Positions 5,365-13,266 of a stretch of 18,342 nt of DNA are shown piece after piece. The position numbers and the translations under genes were made by a program. The notes below the pieces were generated by a model that saw only the letters and a list, made by a program, of their open reading frames with translations, was not told the DNA's origin and searched no databases. Position 1 is the stretch's first letter, and each line of letters begins with the position of its first letter. Source of the stretch: JBAZOJ01 sp041648755 (lineage in GTDB: Bacteria > Planctomycetota > B143-G9); assembly GCA_041648755.1 (NCBI GenBank), contig JBAZOJ010000044.1, positions 1-18,342 on the forward strand, read 5' to 3'.

Positions 5365-6792
5365 ATGCCCGACCGGGCGACACCTGTAATGGAGTACACC
5401 TCGACTTTCCTGGATGAAGCAGCGATACATTCCGCGTTAGCCAGGGCCGCAGCCCCGGACCATGCCCTGATCAGCGACGTACTGGCCAAGGCAGCGGTCC
5501 TCAAGGGCCTGACGATGGAGGAGGCCGCAGTTCTCCTCAACGCAACCGAGCCGCATTCGGTGGAAGCGATATTCGCAGCCGCCCGCGACGCCAAGAAGAC
5601 AATCTACGGCAGCCGCATCGTGTTGTTTGCGCCGTTGTACCTGAGCAATTTCTGCGTGAACAACTGCCTGTATTGCGGATTCCGCGTTGACAACAAGGAC
5701 CTTGCCCGCGTCGCGCTGGACAAGGCCGAGATCGAGGAAGAGACCCGCATTCTGCTGAAGCAGGGGCACAAGCGCGTTCTTTTAGTCACCGGCCAGACCC
5801 CCAAGTACTCATCGCTGGACTATATCGAAATGGCCGTCAAGGCGGTGTACTCGATGCACGGCCCCGCCGATTCGAGGATCCGCCGCATCAACGTCAACGC
5901 GGCGCCAATGAGCGTCGAGGATTTCAAGCGGCTGAAATCGTTCGGCATCGGGACATACCAGTGTTTCCAGGAGACCTACCATCGCGAGACCTACCGCGTG
6001 ATGCACCCGTCGGGGCCGAAGGCAAGCTACGACTGGCGCGTAACCGCTATGCACCGCGCCCTCGAGGCAGGGATTGACGATGTCGGAATCGGCGCGCTTT
6101 TCGGCCTGTACGACCATCGTTTCGAGACGCTTGCCACGATAATGCACGCGCAGGCGCTCGACAAGACATTCAATATCGGCCCGCACACCGTATCCATCCC
6201 GCGCCTGGAACCCGCGCTCAACGCACCAGCGGCGATGAACCCGCCTGCAAGAGTGGGCGATGACGACATGAAGCTGATCGTCGCCGTGCTGCGGTTGGCC
6301 CTGCCATATACCGGTATAATCCTCTCCACCCGCGAAGCACCCGAGCTGCGCGATGAGATGATACGGCTGGGAGTCTCGCAGATTTCAGCGGGCTCGCGGA
6401 CGAACCCGGGCGGCTACAAGGATGCGGAGTCCAACGACGAATGCACCGAGCAGTTTGTTGTGGCCGACACGCGCAACATGGACCAGATCATCAACGCCCT
6501 GGTCAAGATGGGCATGGTGCCCAGCATGTGCACCGCGTGCTACCGGCTTGGCAGGACGGGCGAGCGATTCATGGAAGAGGCAAAGAGCGGGCACATACAC
6601 ACGTATTGCCTGCCAAACGCCATCCTGACCTTCAAGGAATACCTGATGGATTTCGCTTCGCCCCAGACGAAGACCGACGGCGAGAAGACCATCCGTGAGC
6701 AGGTGGCGGCGATGGCGGAAACCCCGCTGAAGCATTCACTTGTCGATCGGCTGGAGCGCATCGAAAAGGGCGAGCGCGACCTTTACTTCTAA
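5365..6792 (+). CDS. hydG: [FeFe]-hydrogenase maturase HydG (radical SAM tyrosine lyase)
   Basis: HydG splits tyrosine into p-cresol and dehydroglycine, which yields the CO and cyanide ligands of the hydrogenase H-cluster. The 475-residue length is normal. The N-terminal radical SAM motif CX3CX2C is at Cys97/101/104 (CVNNCLYC). The C-terminal CX2CX22C motif (Cys389, Cys392, Cys415) binds the second, dangler-iron cluster. That motif distinguishes HydG from the related thiamine enzyme ThiH, which lacks it. The ATG at 5365 has AAGGAAGGA directly upstream; an ATG eight codons on has no such site. HydE, HydF and the hydrogenase itself are not in this window, so their presence elsewhere in the genome is implied. 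The stop codon overlaps that of the convergent glycosyltransferase gene. Confidence 0.95.
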   Translation: MPDRATPVMEYTSTFLDEAAIHSALARAAAPDHALISDVLAKAAVLKGLTMEEAAVLLNATEPHSVEAIFAAARDAKKTIYGSRIVLFAPLYLSNFCVNNCLYCGFRVDNKDLARVALDKAEIEEETRILLKQGHKRVLLVTGQTPKYSSLDYIEMAVKAVYSMHGPADSRIRRINVNAAPMSVEDFKRLKSFGIGTYQCFQETYHRETYRVMHPSGPKASYDWRVTAMHRALEAGIDDVGIGALFGLYDHRFETLATIMHAQALDKTFNIGPHTVSIPRLEPALNAPAAMNPPARVGDDDMKLIVAVLRLALPYTGIILSTREAPELRDEMIRLGVSQISAGSRTNPGGYKDAESNDECTEQFVVADTRNMDQIINALVKMGMVPSMCTACYRLGRTGERFMEEAKSGHIHTYCLPNAILTFKEYLMDFASPQTKTDGEKTIREQVAAMAETPLKHSLVDRLERIEKGERDLYF

Positions 6793-7562
6793 TCGGGTTT
6801 CGCGGCCGGTGCGCCCGTTGTCAGTTGGTACAGATAGGCGTACTTCAGGAACGAATTGTACGCCGACAGCCCGCAGACGACCGCCCCAAGGCTGCCGTCG
6901 AGGAATCCAAGCCTAAGCAGGAAATCACGCGTGAACCGCCACGCCGGGTGGAACAGCAGTTGCAGGAGCCCGGAACGTTTTCCCACGGCCGCACGGCCCT
7001 GCGCCCAGACCTTTGAGTAGCGCGTGACCTTGTCAATGTAATGATCCACATCGCGGAAGCTGAAATGCAGCAGTTCGCCCGACAGCCGGGCGGTGGCGCC
7101 GTTGACTATGGCATGTTCGTGAACCGCGCTGTCGGACCAGCGGCTTTTTGAGGTCCGCAGCAGGCGCAGCACACCGTCCGAGCCCCACGAGCCATACCGG
7201 ACTTTTTTTCCGGCGAAGTGGGTAAAGCGATGGAGCCAATATCCGTCGGCCTTGTTGCTTGCGACAGCGTTGCGGATGGATTTCGCCAGTTCGGGCGTGA
7301 CCACTTCGTCGGCGTCAATCCACAGAGCCCATTCGGTGGTGATGTGCGTTGCGGCGGCGTTTCTCTGGTCACCGAAATTGGTGAAGGGCCTTGTTACGAC
7401 ACGGGCTTTGCCTTGTGCGAGCTCGACCGTTTTGTCGGTTGAGCCGGAGTCGAAGACGAGGATTTCATCGCAGAAGGAGAGGGCGGCCAGGCAGCGCCCG
7501 ATGTTGCGTTCCTCGTTCATTGTGAGGATGACGGCGGTGATAGCGTTCTGAATCCGGTCCAT
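6789..7562 (-). CDS. family 2 glycosyltransferase, WaaE/KdtX (LPS core) type
   Basis: The 257-residue protein is a GT-A fold family 2 glycosyltransferase. It starts with the nucleotide-sugar strand ITAVILTMNEERNIGRCL, continues with DSGSTDKT at 38-45, and has the metal-binding DXD-like WIDADE at 81-86. The GSDGVLRLLR and VHEHA motifs are typical of the WaaE/KdtX/LgtF group, which adds glucose to the lipopolysaccharide inner core. The C-terminal region has hydrophobic or amphipathic stretches (LLFHPAWRF, LGAVVCGLSAYNSF), suggesting membrane association. The ATG at 7562 is chosen over an adjacent GTG because AAGGAG sits 5 nt upstream. It has its own promoter and is divergent from tpiA. The exact sugar and acceptor cannot be fixed from sequence. 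Confidence 0.85.
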   Translation of the reverse strand: MDRIQNAITAVILTMNEERNIGRCLAALSFCDEILVFDSGSTDKTVELAQGKARVVTRPFTNFGDQRNAAATHITTEWALWIDADEVVTPELAKSIRNAVASNKADGYWLHRFTHFAGKKVRYGSWGSDGVLRLLRTSKSRWSDSAVHEHAIVNGATARLSGELLHFSFRDVDHYIDKVTRYSKVWAQGRAAVGKRSGLLQLLFHPAWRFTRDFLLRLGFLDGSLGAVVCGLSAYNSFLKYAYLYQLTTGAPAAKPD

Positions 7563-7587
7563 CACGACTCCTTGGGAGGGATGATGG

Positions 7588-7615
7588 ATTATACCGCTCC
7601 GACGGGCTATTTCAG
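7588..7615 (-). promoter_or_regulatory. promoter of the glycosyltransferase gene
   Basis: On the minus strand a perfect TATAAT (7593..7588) sits 16 nt from CTGAAA (7615..7610), 25 nt before the start codon. It is back to back with the tpiA promoter. Confidence 0.55.
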
Positions 7616-7648
7616 TATGAAACTGGCGATGCGGGAGGCCCTTTTTGC

Positions 7649-7676
7649 TTGAAGAAGCGGCCCCGTCAAGTACAAT
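7649..7676 (+). promoter_or_regulatory. promoter of the tpiA operon
   Basis: TTGAAG (7649-7654), 16 nt spacer, TACAAT (7671-7676). Transcription would start about 14 nt before the tpiA ATG, giving a very short leader without a visible Shine-Dalgarno sequence. Confidence 0.55.
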
Positions 7677-7696
7677 TTATTGTTTCGAATCAGCCT

Positions 7697-8458
7697 ATGC
7701 AACAGAACCGCCGACCGATTTTCGCAGGAAACTGGAAGCTCAACCTCGACTCCAAGGGAGGTTGCGTTCTGGTTTCAGCCCTACTTGGCGGCCTACCGGA
7801 AGACGGGCCGACCGTGGTCGTTTTCCCGACGTATCTGGCTGCCCCGTCGGTTGTTGCGATGATCAAGGGCGCGCGAATCGAAGTCGGTGTACAGGATATC
7901 TTCTACGAGAAGTGGGGCGCATTCACGGGTGAGATATCACCGGCCGCCGCTCTCGCAGAGGGAATCAACTGGACACTGGTCGGGCATTCAGAGCGCAGGA
8001 CGATAATCGGCGAAGGCGACGCGCTGCTTGCAAAGAAGGCTCGCGCCGCGCTTGCCGCTGGGATGAAGGTCATCTTCTGCATAGGCGAAACGCTTGCCGA
8101 ACGCGAAGGCGGCCATACGTTTACGGTGCTGGAGCGCCAGATTCGCGAAGGGCTGCTCGTCGCGGATCCGACACTCGGACCCAATACGACCGTAGCTTAC
8201 GAGCCGGTCTGGGCGATAGGCACCGGTCGCACGGCCACGCCGGAGATCGCACAGGAGGCGCACCAGTTCGTGCGTTCGCTCCTGGCCAAGCTGGCGGGTT
8301 CCGAAGCGGCGGAAGCTTGCAGGATTCTCTACGGCGGGAGCGTCAACGCCGCGAATGTTCGCGGGTTGATGAGTCAGCCTGACATAGACGGGGCGCTGGT
8401 CGGCGGCGCCAGTTTGAAAGCCGAGGAGTTCATTCGCATTGTTCGCTACAAGGAGTAA
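7697..8458 (+). CDS. tpiA: triosephosphate isomerase
   Basis: TpiA interconverts dihydroxyacetone phosphate and glyceraldehyde 3-phosphate in glycolysis and gluconeogenesis. The 253-residue length is standard. The catalytic residues are all visible: Lys14 in GNWKLN, His97 in VGHSERR and Glu169 in AYEPVWAIGTG. The phosphate-binding YGGSVNAANV and ALVGGASL loops follow near the C-terminus. The ATG at 7697 places GNWK at residue 11, as in other family members. An upstream TTG at 7649 would overlap the promoter -35 and is rejected. No ribosome binding site is seen, and the leader is short. It is the first gene of a long operon; the ribosome binding site of secG lies in its last codons. Confidence 0.95.
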   Translation: MQQNRRPIFAGNWKLNLDSKGGCVLVSALLGGLPEDGPTVVVFPTYLAAPSVVAMIKGARIEVGVQDIFYEKWGAFTGEISPAAALAEGINWTLVGHSERRTIIGEGDALLAKKARAALAAGMKVIFCIGETLAEREGGHTFTVLERQIREGLLVADPTLGPNTTVAYEPVWAIGTGRTATPEIAQEAHQFVRSLLAKLAGSEAAEACRILYGGSVNAANVRGLMSQPDIDGALVGGASLKAEEFIRIVRYKE

Positions 8459-8464
8459 CCTGAA

Positions 8465-8908
8465 GTGCTGAATTTCGTTTACTACACGTGCTGGATAATC
8501 CTGATTATTGACTGCATACTGCTGATCCTGCTCATTCTCGCGCAGGAAAGCAAGGCGCAGGGCCTGGGCGGACTCGGAGGCGGCATGGACTTGTCGTTCG
8601 CCGGGCACACCCAGCGCACAGCAAAGCGCATGACAGCGATCTTTGCCGTCGTTTTTGGCATCACGCTGATCACGATACTTGTCATTGCCCCGAAGGTTGG
8701 GCGCACCGGCGGCGGCACGTTGCCCGATGTTCCGCTTCCCGCTGTTTCACTGTCACCCGAGAATGTTCCCGGAGTGTCTTTCGCGCCAGTCGATGTTCCC
8801 CCGGGAGTGACTCCTCCTGTGCGCACCCCGCCCGCGCCGACTATCCCAGTGCAGGCACCGCCCCCGCAGGTTCCTCCCCAGAATACACCGCCGGTACCGG
8901 GGAACTAA
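8465..8908 (+). CDS. secG: preprotein translocase subunit SecG with proline-rich tail
   Basis: SecG is the small accessory subunit of the SecYEG export channel in the inner membrane. The first hydrophobic segment is at about residues 3-25, followed by the family's glycine-rich loop (GLGGLGGGMDLSFAGHTQR) and a second segment at about 56-77. Residues about 78-147 form an unusual Pro/Val-rich tail (PPQVPPQNTPPVPGN at the end), making the protein 147 residues long, more than most SecG proteins. The start is GTG at 8465, with AAGGAG 9 nt upstream inside the end of tpiA. The tpiA-secG order is common in bacteria and supports the call. Confidence 0.9.
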   Translation: MLNFVYYTCWIILIIDCILLILLILAQESKAQGLGGLGGGMDLSFAGHTQRTAKRMTAIFAVVFGITLITILVIAPKVGRTGGGTLPDVPLPAVSLSPENVPGVSFAPVDVPPGVTPPVRTPPAPTIPVQAPPPQVPPQNTPPVPGN

Positions 8909-8909
8909 C

Positions 8910-9500
8910 ATGGATTCCCATTCCGCGCTCGACAATTTTCACAAGACCGGCGCGCTCCTGAAGGGGCATTTCAAGCTGACGAGCGGCAACCACAGCGACA
9001 CTTATCTCCAGTGTGCACTGCTGATGAAGCACCCGGAGGTCTGGGGCGCAATGGCTCCGGCGCTGGCCGAGCGGCTTCGCGCCCACCTGGGCGGAGTGAA
9101 GCCCGACGCGGTGGTCGGTCCCGCCATCGGCGGAATCATCGTAGCGTACGAGTTGTCCCGTGCGCTCGGAACAAGCGCGCTGTATATGGAACGGCTTTCC
9201 ACGACCAATAAGTTTGCCCTTCGCCGCGGATTCTCCCTGAAGTCCGGCGATACGGCGGTTGTCTGCGAAGACGTGGTCACCACCGGCGGGTCGGCCCGCG
9301 AAGTGGTTGAAGTTCTGCAAGGCATGGGCGTGAAGGTTCTTGCCGTGGCCGGAATCGTTGACCGCAGCGGCGGCACGGTTTCCTTCGGCGTGCCCTTTGC
9401 CTCGCTCGTGACCCTCAATCCTCCCCTGTACAAGCCGGAGGAGTGTCCTCTGTGCAAGGCCGGTCATCCGGTCGAAACGCCCGGATCCAAAGGGGTTTAG
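8910..9500 (+). CDS. pyrE: orotate phosphoribosyltransferase
   Basis: PyrE joins orotate to phosphoribosyl pyrophosphate to make OMP in pyrimidine synthesis. The 196-residue protein has GHFKLTSGNHSDTYLQ near residue 19, the GPAIGGI loop near 70 and the PRPP-binding signature VVCEDVVTTGGSA (117-129). The C-terminal ECPLCKAG...PGSKG segment (Cys179, Cys182) is typical of the thermophile/actinobacterial-like PyrE subgroup. The ATG lies 1 nt after the secG stop, so the two are probably translated together; GGGGA 7 nt upstream may serve as the ribosome binding site. Confidence 0.95.
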   Translation: MDSHSALDNFHKTGALLKGHFKLTSGNHSDTYLQCALLMKHPEVWGAMAPALAERLRAHLGGVKPDAVVGPAIGGIIVAYELSRALGTSALYMERLSTTNKFALRRGFSLKSGDTAVVCEDVVTTGGSAREVVEVLQGMGVKVLAVAGIVDRSGGTVSFGVPFASLVTLNPPLYKPEECPLCKAGHPVETPGSKGV

Positions 9501-9503
9501 GCT

Positions 9504-10373
9504 ATGGCGATACGCAGCATGACGGGATACGGACAGGCCAGGTTTGAACTGGCCGGAGTGCCGTACGTGATCGAACTGAGAGCAGTCAATAACCGCTACC
9601 TGAAGATCACATTCAAGCTGCCGTCCGCTCTTTCCGCCGCACAGGAACCAGTACGCAAGAAACTCACAGAATCCGTCGGCCGCGGCTCGGTGGATGTATT
9701 CATCCGCTCGCTCGAAGGCAACGGAGAGCTTTACTCCATCAACCCGGCCCAGATCGAACGCTATCACGAGACCATGGCCCGGGAGTATCCCAACAGGCCG
9801 ATACCCATCGAGAAGCTGATCCTGCTGCCCGGTGTGGCGACCAAGTCCGAAACGGCCTTCGATGAAGAGCTTCTGGGCAAGATGGACGGCCCCCTCAGCG
9901 AAGCCATTGACAAGTTCAATGTCTATCGCGAAGGCGAGGGCGACGTCCTTGCCAAGGACATGCTCGCAAGGCTCGCGGAACTGAACCGCGCCATTGCCGA
10001 GATCGAGGCTCGCGCGGCCCTTGTGCCCGAGGAATACAAGCGCAAGCTGACCGAACGCGTCAACGCGCTGCTGGCAAAGGCAGGCGAGGTGCGGCTGGAC
10101 GAGGCGACTTTGTCGCGCGAGTTGGCGCTGTATGCCGACAGAATTGACATCAGCGAAGAGATCGTGCGGTTCAGGCATCATGCTGAGCGGTTCGTCCGTC
10201 TCATCGAAGCAGGCGGCTCGATCGGCCGCGAGGGCGATTTCATCGTGCAAGAGATGAACCGCGAGGCGAACACGATCGGCGCGAAGTGCAGCGACATTTC
10301 CATCACTGACCGCATCATCACGGTAAAGACCGAGTTGGAGAAGATCCGCGAGCAGGTGCAGAATATCGAATGA
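9504..10373 (+). CDS. yicC: YicC family endoribonuclease
   Basis: This 289-residue protein has the conserved start MAIRSMTGYGQA and the conserved ending ITVKTELEKIREQVQNIE, with VNNRYLKITFKLP near residue 29 and the DUF1732 core (ELALYADRIDISEE) around 208-221. YicC proteins are stress-linked endoribonucleases that take part in RNA turnover. The ATG is 3 nt after the pyrE stop. The gene is followed by gmk and rpoZ, an order conserved in many phyla. The last four bases (ATGA) overlap the gmk start. Confidence 0.95.
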   Translation: MAIRSMTGYGQARFELAGVPYVIELRAVNNRYLKITFKLPSALSAAQEPVRKKLTESVGRGSVDVFIRSLEGNGELYSINPAQIERYHETMAREYPNRPIPIEKLILLPGVATKSETAFDEELLGKMDGPLSEAIDKFNVYREGEGDVLAKDMLARLAELNRAIAEIEARAALVPEEYKRKLTERVNALLAKAGEVRLDEATLSRELALYADRIDISEEIVRFRHHAERFVRLIEAGGSIGREGDFIVQEMNREANTIGAKCSDISITDRIITVKTELEKIREQVQNIE

Positions 10374-11011
10374 GCGCGAAAGACGGCGACGGCTACCATT
10401 CGGGTTCGGCCGGGCTCTTTGTACTCTCGGGGCCTTCGGCTTCCGGCAAGACCTCGGTGGTCAAGGGCGTGTGCGCTTCGACTCGAGTGTGGTTCTCGGT
10501 ATCCGCTACGACGCGCGCCCCAAGGCCCGGCGAAACAGAGGGAGTTGACTACTTCTTCTACACTCCCGAGCGGTTCAGCCATGATATCGAGTCAGGGGAT
10601 TTTCTCGAACACGCGCAAGTGCATGCGAACATGTACGGGACGCCTCTCGGGCCCATAATGACCAGAATGGGGCAGGGCATTCCGGTGCTTCTGGACATAG
10701 ACGTACAGGGGGCGCTGCAGGTCAAATCGAAGTACCCCGGTGCGGTGCTGATTTTCCTGGTTCCGCCGAGTCGGAGAGTGCTGGAATCGCGTTTACGCGG
10801 TCGGGGCACCGAGTCGGATGAGGACATAGAGCGCAGGCTGACCATAGCGGATTCCGAAATCGCCCTGAGCGGGCGCTACGACTATCTCGTCATCAACGAC
10901 GTTCTCGGCAAGGCAATCGAGGATGTCAGGTCCATCATCACGGCCGAGTCACTGAAAATGCCGCAAGGAGGTATCCACGACCCATGGCACAATTCAGAAC
11001 TGAAGATCTGA
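10370..11011 (+). CDS. gmk: guanylate kinase
   Basis: Gmk phosphorylates GMP to GDP using ATP. The 213-residue protein has the P-loop GPSASGKTS (21-29), the GMP-binding segment SVSATTRAPRPGE followed by GVDYFF, then YGTP and LLDIDVQGA, and the lid-region RLRGRGTES. All are standard for the family. The ATG overlaps the yicC stop by 4 nt. Its last 28 nt overlap the rpoZ gene, and the rpoZ ribosome binding site (AAGGAGG) lies inside it, so expression of the two is tied together. Confidence 0.96.
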   Translation: MSAKDGDGYHSGSAGLFVLSGPSASGKTSVVKGVCASTRVWFSVSATTRAPRPGETEGVDYFFYTPERFSHDIESGDFLEHAQVHANMYGTPLGPIMTRMGQGIPVLLDIDVQGALQVKSKYPGAVLIFLVPPSRRVLESRLRGRGTESDEDIERRLTIADSEIALSGRYDYLVINDVLGKAIEDVRSIITAESLKMPQGGIHDPWHNSELKI

Positions 11012-11247
11012 TCGAGAAAGTCGGCGGGCGGTTCATGCTCGTCGCTTTGATACAGAAGAGAGTCCGTGAGCTCAAGCGCGGCGCGCGTCCCTTGGTGCGC
11101 ACGGAGACAGCCAACCCGTCCATGAAGGAAATTGCGCTTCAGGAGATCTGGGAGGGCAAGATATCTCTCCAGCCTTACGAGCCCAAGCAGGAAGAGTTCT
11201 TCGATATCGAGGAGGATCTCTTCGGTGACATCAACGCCCCGAGATAA
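10984..11247 (+). CDS. rpoZ: RNA polymerase omega subunit
   Basis: Omega is a small subunit that helps RNA polymerase assemble and, in some bacteria, forms part of the ppGpp site. The 87-residue length fits. Residues 6-28 (TEDLIEKVGGRFMLVALI then QKRVREL) match the family core, followed by GARPLV and a KEIALQEIWEGKI helix. The C-terminal tail is acidic (EEFFDIEEDLFGD). AAGGAGG at 10965-10971 is 12 nt before the ATG, longer than usual. It overlaps gmk by 28 nt and coaC by 23 nt. Confidence 0.9.
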   Translation: MAQFRTEDLIEKVGGRFMLVALIQKRVRELKRGARPLVRTETANPSMKEIALQEIWEGKISLQPYEPKQEEFFDIEEDLFGDINAPR

Positions 11248-11827
11248 CACAATCTCGAGCCCGCTCAAGGGCAAGAGGATAGTGCTGGGAGTGTGCGGAG
11301 CCATCGCGGCCTACAAGGCTGCGGAGGTTACTTCGCGACTGCACAAGGCAGGCGCGGAAGTGCGCGTGATAATGACCCGCTCCTCCCTCCGGTTCGTTGG
11401 TGAACTCACATTCGAGACACTGTCGCACAATCCCGTTATCACACGGCTTTTCTCCCGCGGAGGGGATTGGGATCCTCAACATGTAGCCCTCGCGCGCCAG
11501 ACCGATGCAGTCGTGGTGGCGCCGGTTACCGCAAACATGCTCGCCAAGATGGCCTGCGGAATCGCCGACGACGCACTTTCCACGGCACTCCTCACAAGCA
11601 CCTGTCCTGTGTTTGTCGCACCTGCGATGAACACGCGAATGTGGGCGCATCCGGCCACCGTACACAACCGCAAACTGCTCGCGGAGCGCGGGGTAGTGTT
11701 TATCGGCCCGGACAGCGGCCCCCTTGCGTGCAGGGATGAAGAAGGCCCTGGGAGGATGACCGAGCCCGTTTCGATACTGGCTGAGCTCGAACGTCATTTT
11801 GCTCACGGCAAGAGCGAAACCCACTGA
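11225..11827 (+). CDS. coaC: phosphopantothenoylcysteine decarboxylase (CoaC), stand-alone
   Basis: CoaC decarboxylates 4'-phosphopantothenoylcysteine to 4'-phosphopantetheine in coenzyme A synthesis, using FMN. The 200-residue flavoprotein has VLGVCGAIAAYK (20-31), the catalytic His86 in the QHVALA segment, PAMN (133-136) and the substrate-loop Cys169 in SGPLACRDEEGPGRM. The start is GTG at 11225, with GGAGG 9 nt upstream; no nearer ATG fits. The usual bacterial form is a fused CoaBC. Here the chain stops after HGKSETH and the ligase follows as a separate gene in another frame. Confidence 0.93.
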   Translation: MTSTPRDNTISSPLKGKRIVLGVCGAIAAYKAAEVTSRLHKAGAEVRVIMTRSSLRFVGELTFETLSHNPVITRLFSRGGDWDPQHVALARQTDAVVVAPVTANMLAKMACGIADDALSTALLTSTCPVFVAPAMNTRMWAHPATVHNRKLLAERGVVFIGPDSGPLACRDEEGPGRMTEPVSILAELERHFAHGKSETH

Positions 11828-11828
11828 A

Positions 11829-12458
11829 ATGAACATCATCATCACTGCCGGACCAACCGTCGAGCCGATTGACGATGTCCGCTGCATCACCAATTTCTCA
11901 AGCGGGAAGATGGGCGTTGCCCTGGCCGAAAGCGCTATCGCCCGCGGCCATTCCGTCACGATGATCTGCGGCCCGATGACCGCTGTGCCGCCGAAGGCAG
12001 CCACGGTCGTTTGCGTGCGTACGGCGAATGAGATGCGCGATGAACTGGCCCGGAACTTTCCGGCGTGCGACGCACTGATCATGGCAGCCGCGGTATGCGA
12101 CTTCCGGCCCGAACACAAGGCGACGGGAAAAATAAAGCGCAACGGACCCGGTTTGACACTGAACCTGATCCCCACCCTGGATATTCTCGCGGAAGTAGCA
12201 GAGAAGAAGGGCTGGCGGGTGGTCGTGGGTTTTGCGCTCGAGCACGAGAACGGAATTGACTCCGCACGAAAGAAATGTGCGGAGAAGAACTGCAACTTCG
12301 TCTGTCTGAATTCGCCGAAAGCACTTGATTCCGACCACACCGAGATTACCCTTGTATACAGAGGCGGCAATGTGCTGCCTCTACCCAACCTTCCCAAGGC
12401 CGAGGCGGCCGGACTGATAATCGGGGCCGTCGAACGCATACGGGAAGAGAGGGCATGA
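11829..12458 (+). CDS. coaB: phosphopantothenate-cysteine ligase (CoaB), stand-alone
   Basis: CoaB joins cysteine to 4'-phosphopantothenate. The 209-residue protein begins with IITAGPTVEPIDDVRCIT and NFSSGKMG, the family's nucleotide-binding start. It continues with MAAAVCDFRP (85-94) and KIKR (101-104), which includes the lysine important for acyl-cytidylate chemistry, then VVGFALEHE (132-140). The ATG is 1 nt after the coaC stop and in a different frame. No clear ribosome binding site is present, so translation probably depends on ribosomes finishing coaC. All motifs are intact on both sides, which argues against a frameshifted coaBC. A sequencing slip cannot be excluded from this window alone. 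Confidence 0.93.
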   Translation: MNIIITAGPTVEPIDDVRCITNFSSGKMGVALAESAIARGHSVTMICGPMTAVPPKAATVVCVRTANEMRDELARNFPACDALIMAAAVCDFRPEHKATGKIKRNGPGLTLNLIPTLDILAEVAEKKGWRVVVGFALEHENGIDSARKKCAEKNCNFVCLNSPKALDSDHTEITLVYRGGNVLPLPNLPKAEAAGLIIGAVERIREERA

Positions 12459-12474
12459 GCATCGGAGGAGCCTG

Positions 12475-13266
12475 ATGGACGTTCTCAACGCGCTTATTCT
12501 GGGTGTCGTGCAGGGAATCACGGAGTTTCTCCCGGTTTCCTCCAGCGGGCACCTCTCCCTGGCCCAACTCATCCTCGGCCTCAACGTGGACGAGGCCACC
12601 GTGCAGACGTTCGACATGTTGATACGTCTTGCCACGGCACTGGGAATCGTCGTCTATTTCCTCAATGATTTCGGCAAGCTTTTCACGAAGAACCGCCGCG
12701 AGTTGATGTGGCTGTTGATTGCCTCGGTTCCCGTGTTTCTTATGGAGGCCTTCTTCTCAGGCAATATCGACGCCGCAAAGACCAAGATACTGGTCATCGG
12801 CATCGGCTTTGTCGGAACTGCCATATTCCTTGTCGGCGGCGAGGTATTCGCGATAAAGAAGGACGACGATGAGCCCGTCAAGTTCTTCGATGCTCTTCTG
12901 ATCGGCCTTGCGCAGGCTGTTTCGCTGCTTCCCGGCGTCTCCAGAAGCGGCGCCACAATCGGCAGCGGCCTCATTTGCGGAATAAGCAGAACCAAGGCAG
13001 TGAAGTTCGCATTCATGCTGGGCGTTCCGGCCATCCTCGGTTCTGTCGCATACAAGCTGGTCAACTTCACCCCCGATATGGTTTCGATGAGTTTTACGGC
13101 TATCCTGGTCGGCACCTTCTCAGCGTTCGGCCTGACCTTCCTGGCCATCCCGGTGACTTTGTGGCTCGTCCGCAAGGGTAAGCTGTACTGGTTCGCAGGA
13201 TACTGCTTCCTTGTTGGTCTGGGCGCCATCTTCTACGCGTTGTACAGGAGCGGCTTCTTCAAATGA
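12475..13266 (+). CDS. uppP: undecaprenyl-diphosphatase UppP (BacA)
   Basis: UppP removes a phosphate from undecaprenyl diphosphate so that the lipid carrier can be reused in peptidoglycan and polysaccharide synthesis; it also gives bacitracin tolerance. The 263-residue integral membrane protein has the two catalytic signatures GVVQGITEFLPVSSSGHL (10-27) and LLPGVSRSGATIG near 152-164, with several membrane segments. GGAGGAG lies 4 nt before the ATG. Its stop overlaps the ftsK start (ATGA). Being in the same operon as ftsK fits a cell-envelope and division role. Confidence 0.95.
   Translation: MDVLNALILGVVQGITEFLPVSSSGHLSLAQLILGLNVDEATVQTFDMLIRLATALGIVVYFLNDFGKLFTKNRRELMWLLIASVPVFLMEAFFSGNIDAAKTKILVIGIGFVGTAIFLVGGEVFAIKKDDDEPVKFFDALLIGLAQAVSLLPGVSRSGATIGSGLICGISRTKAVKFAFMLGVPAILGSVAYKLVNFTPDMVSMSFTAILVGTFSAFGLTFLAIPVTLWLVRKGKLYWFAGYCFLVGLGAIFYALYRSGFFK

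Noticed and set aside
5365..6792. ThiH (thiamine tyrosine lyase) instead of HydG
   Set aside because: The C-terminal CX2CX22C cluster motif, absent from ThiH, is complete.
8841..10250. A 469-codon minus-strand reading frame
   Set aside because: It lies antisense to pyrE and yicC, both of which have clear family motifs. Long antisense frames are expected in GC-rich DNA.
11231..12439. A 402-codon minus-strand reading frame
   Set aside because: It is antisense to coaC and coaB, has no recognisable motif and no ribosome binding site.
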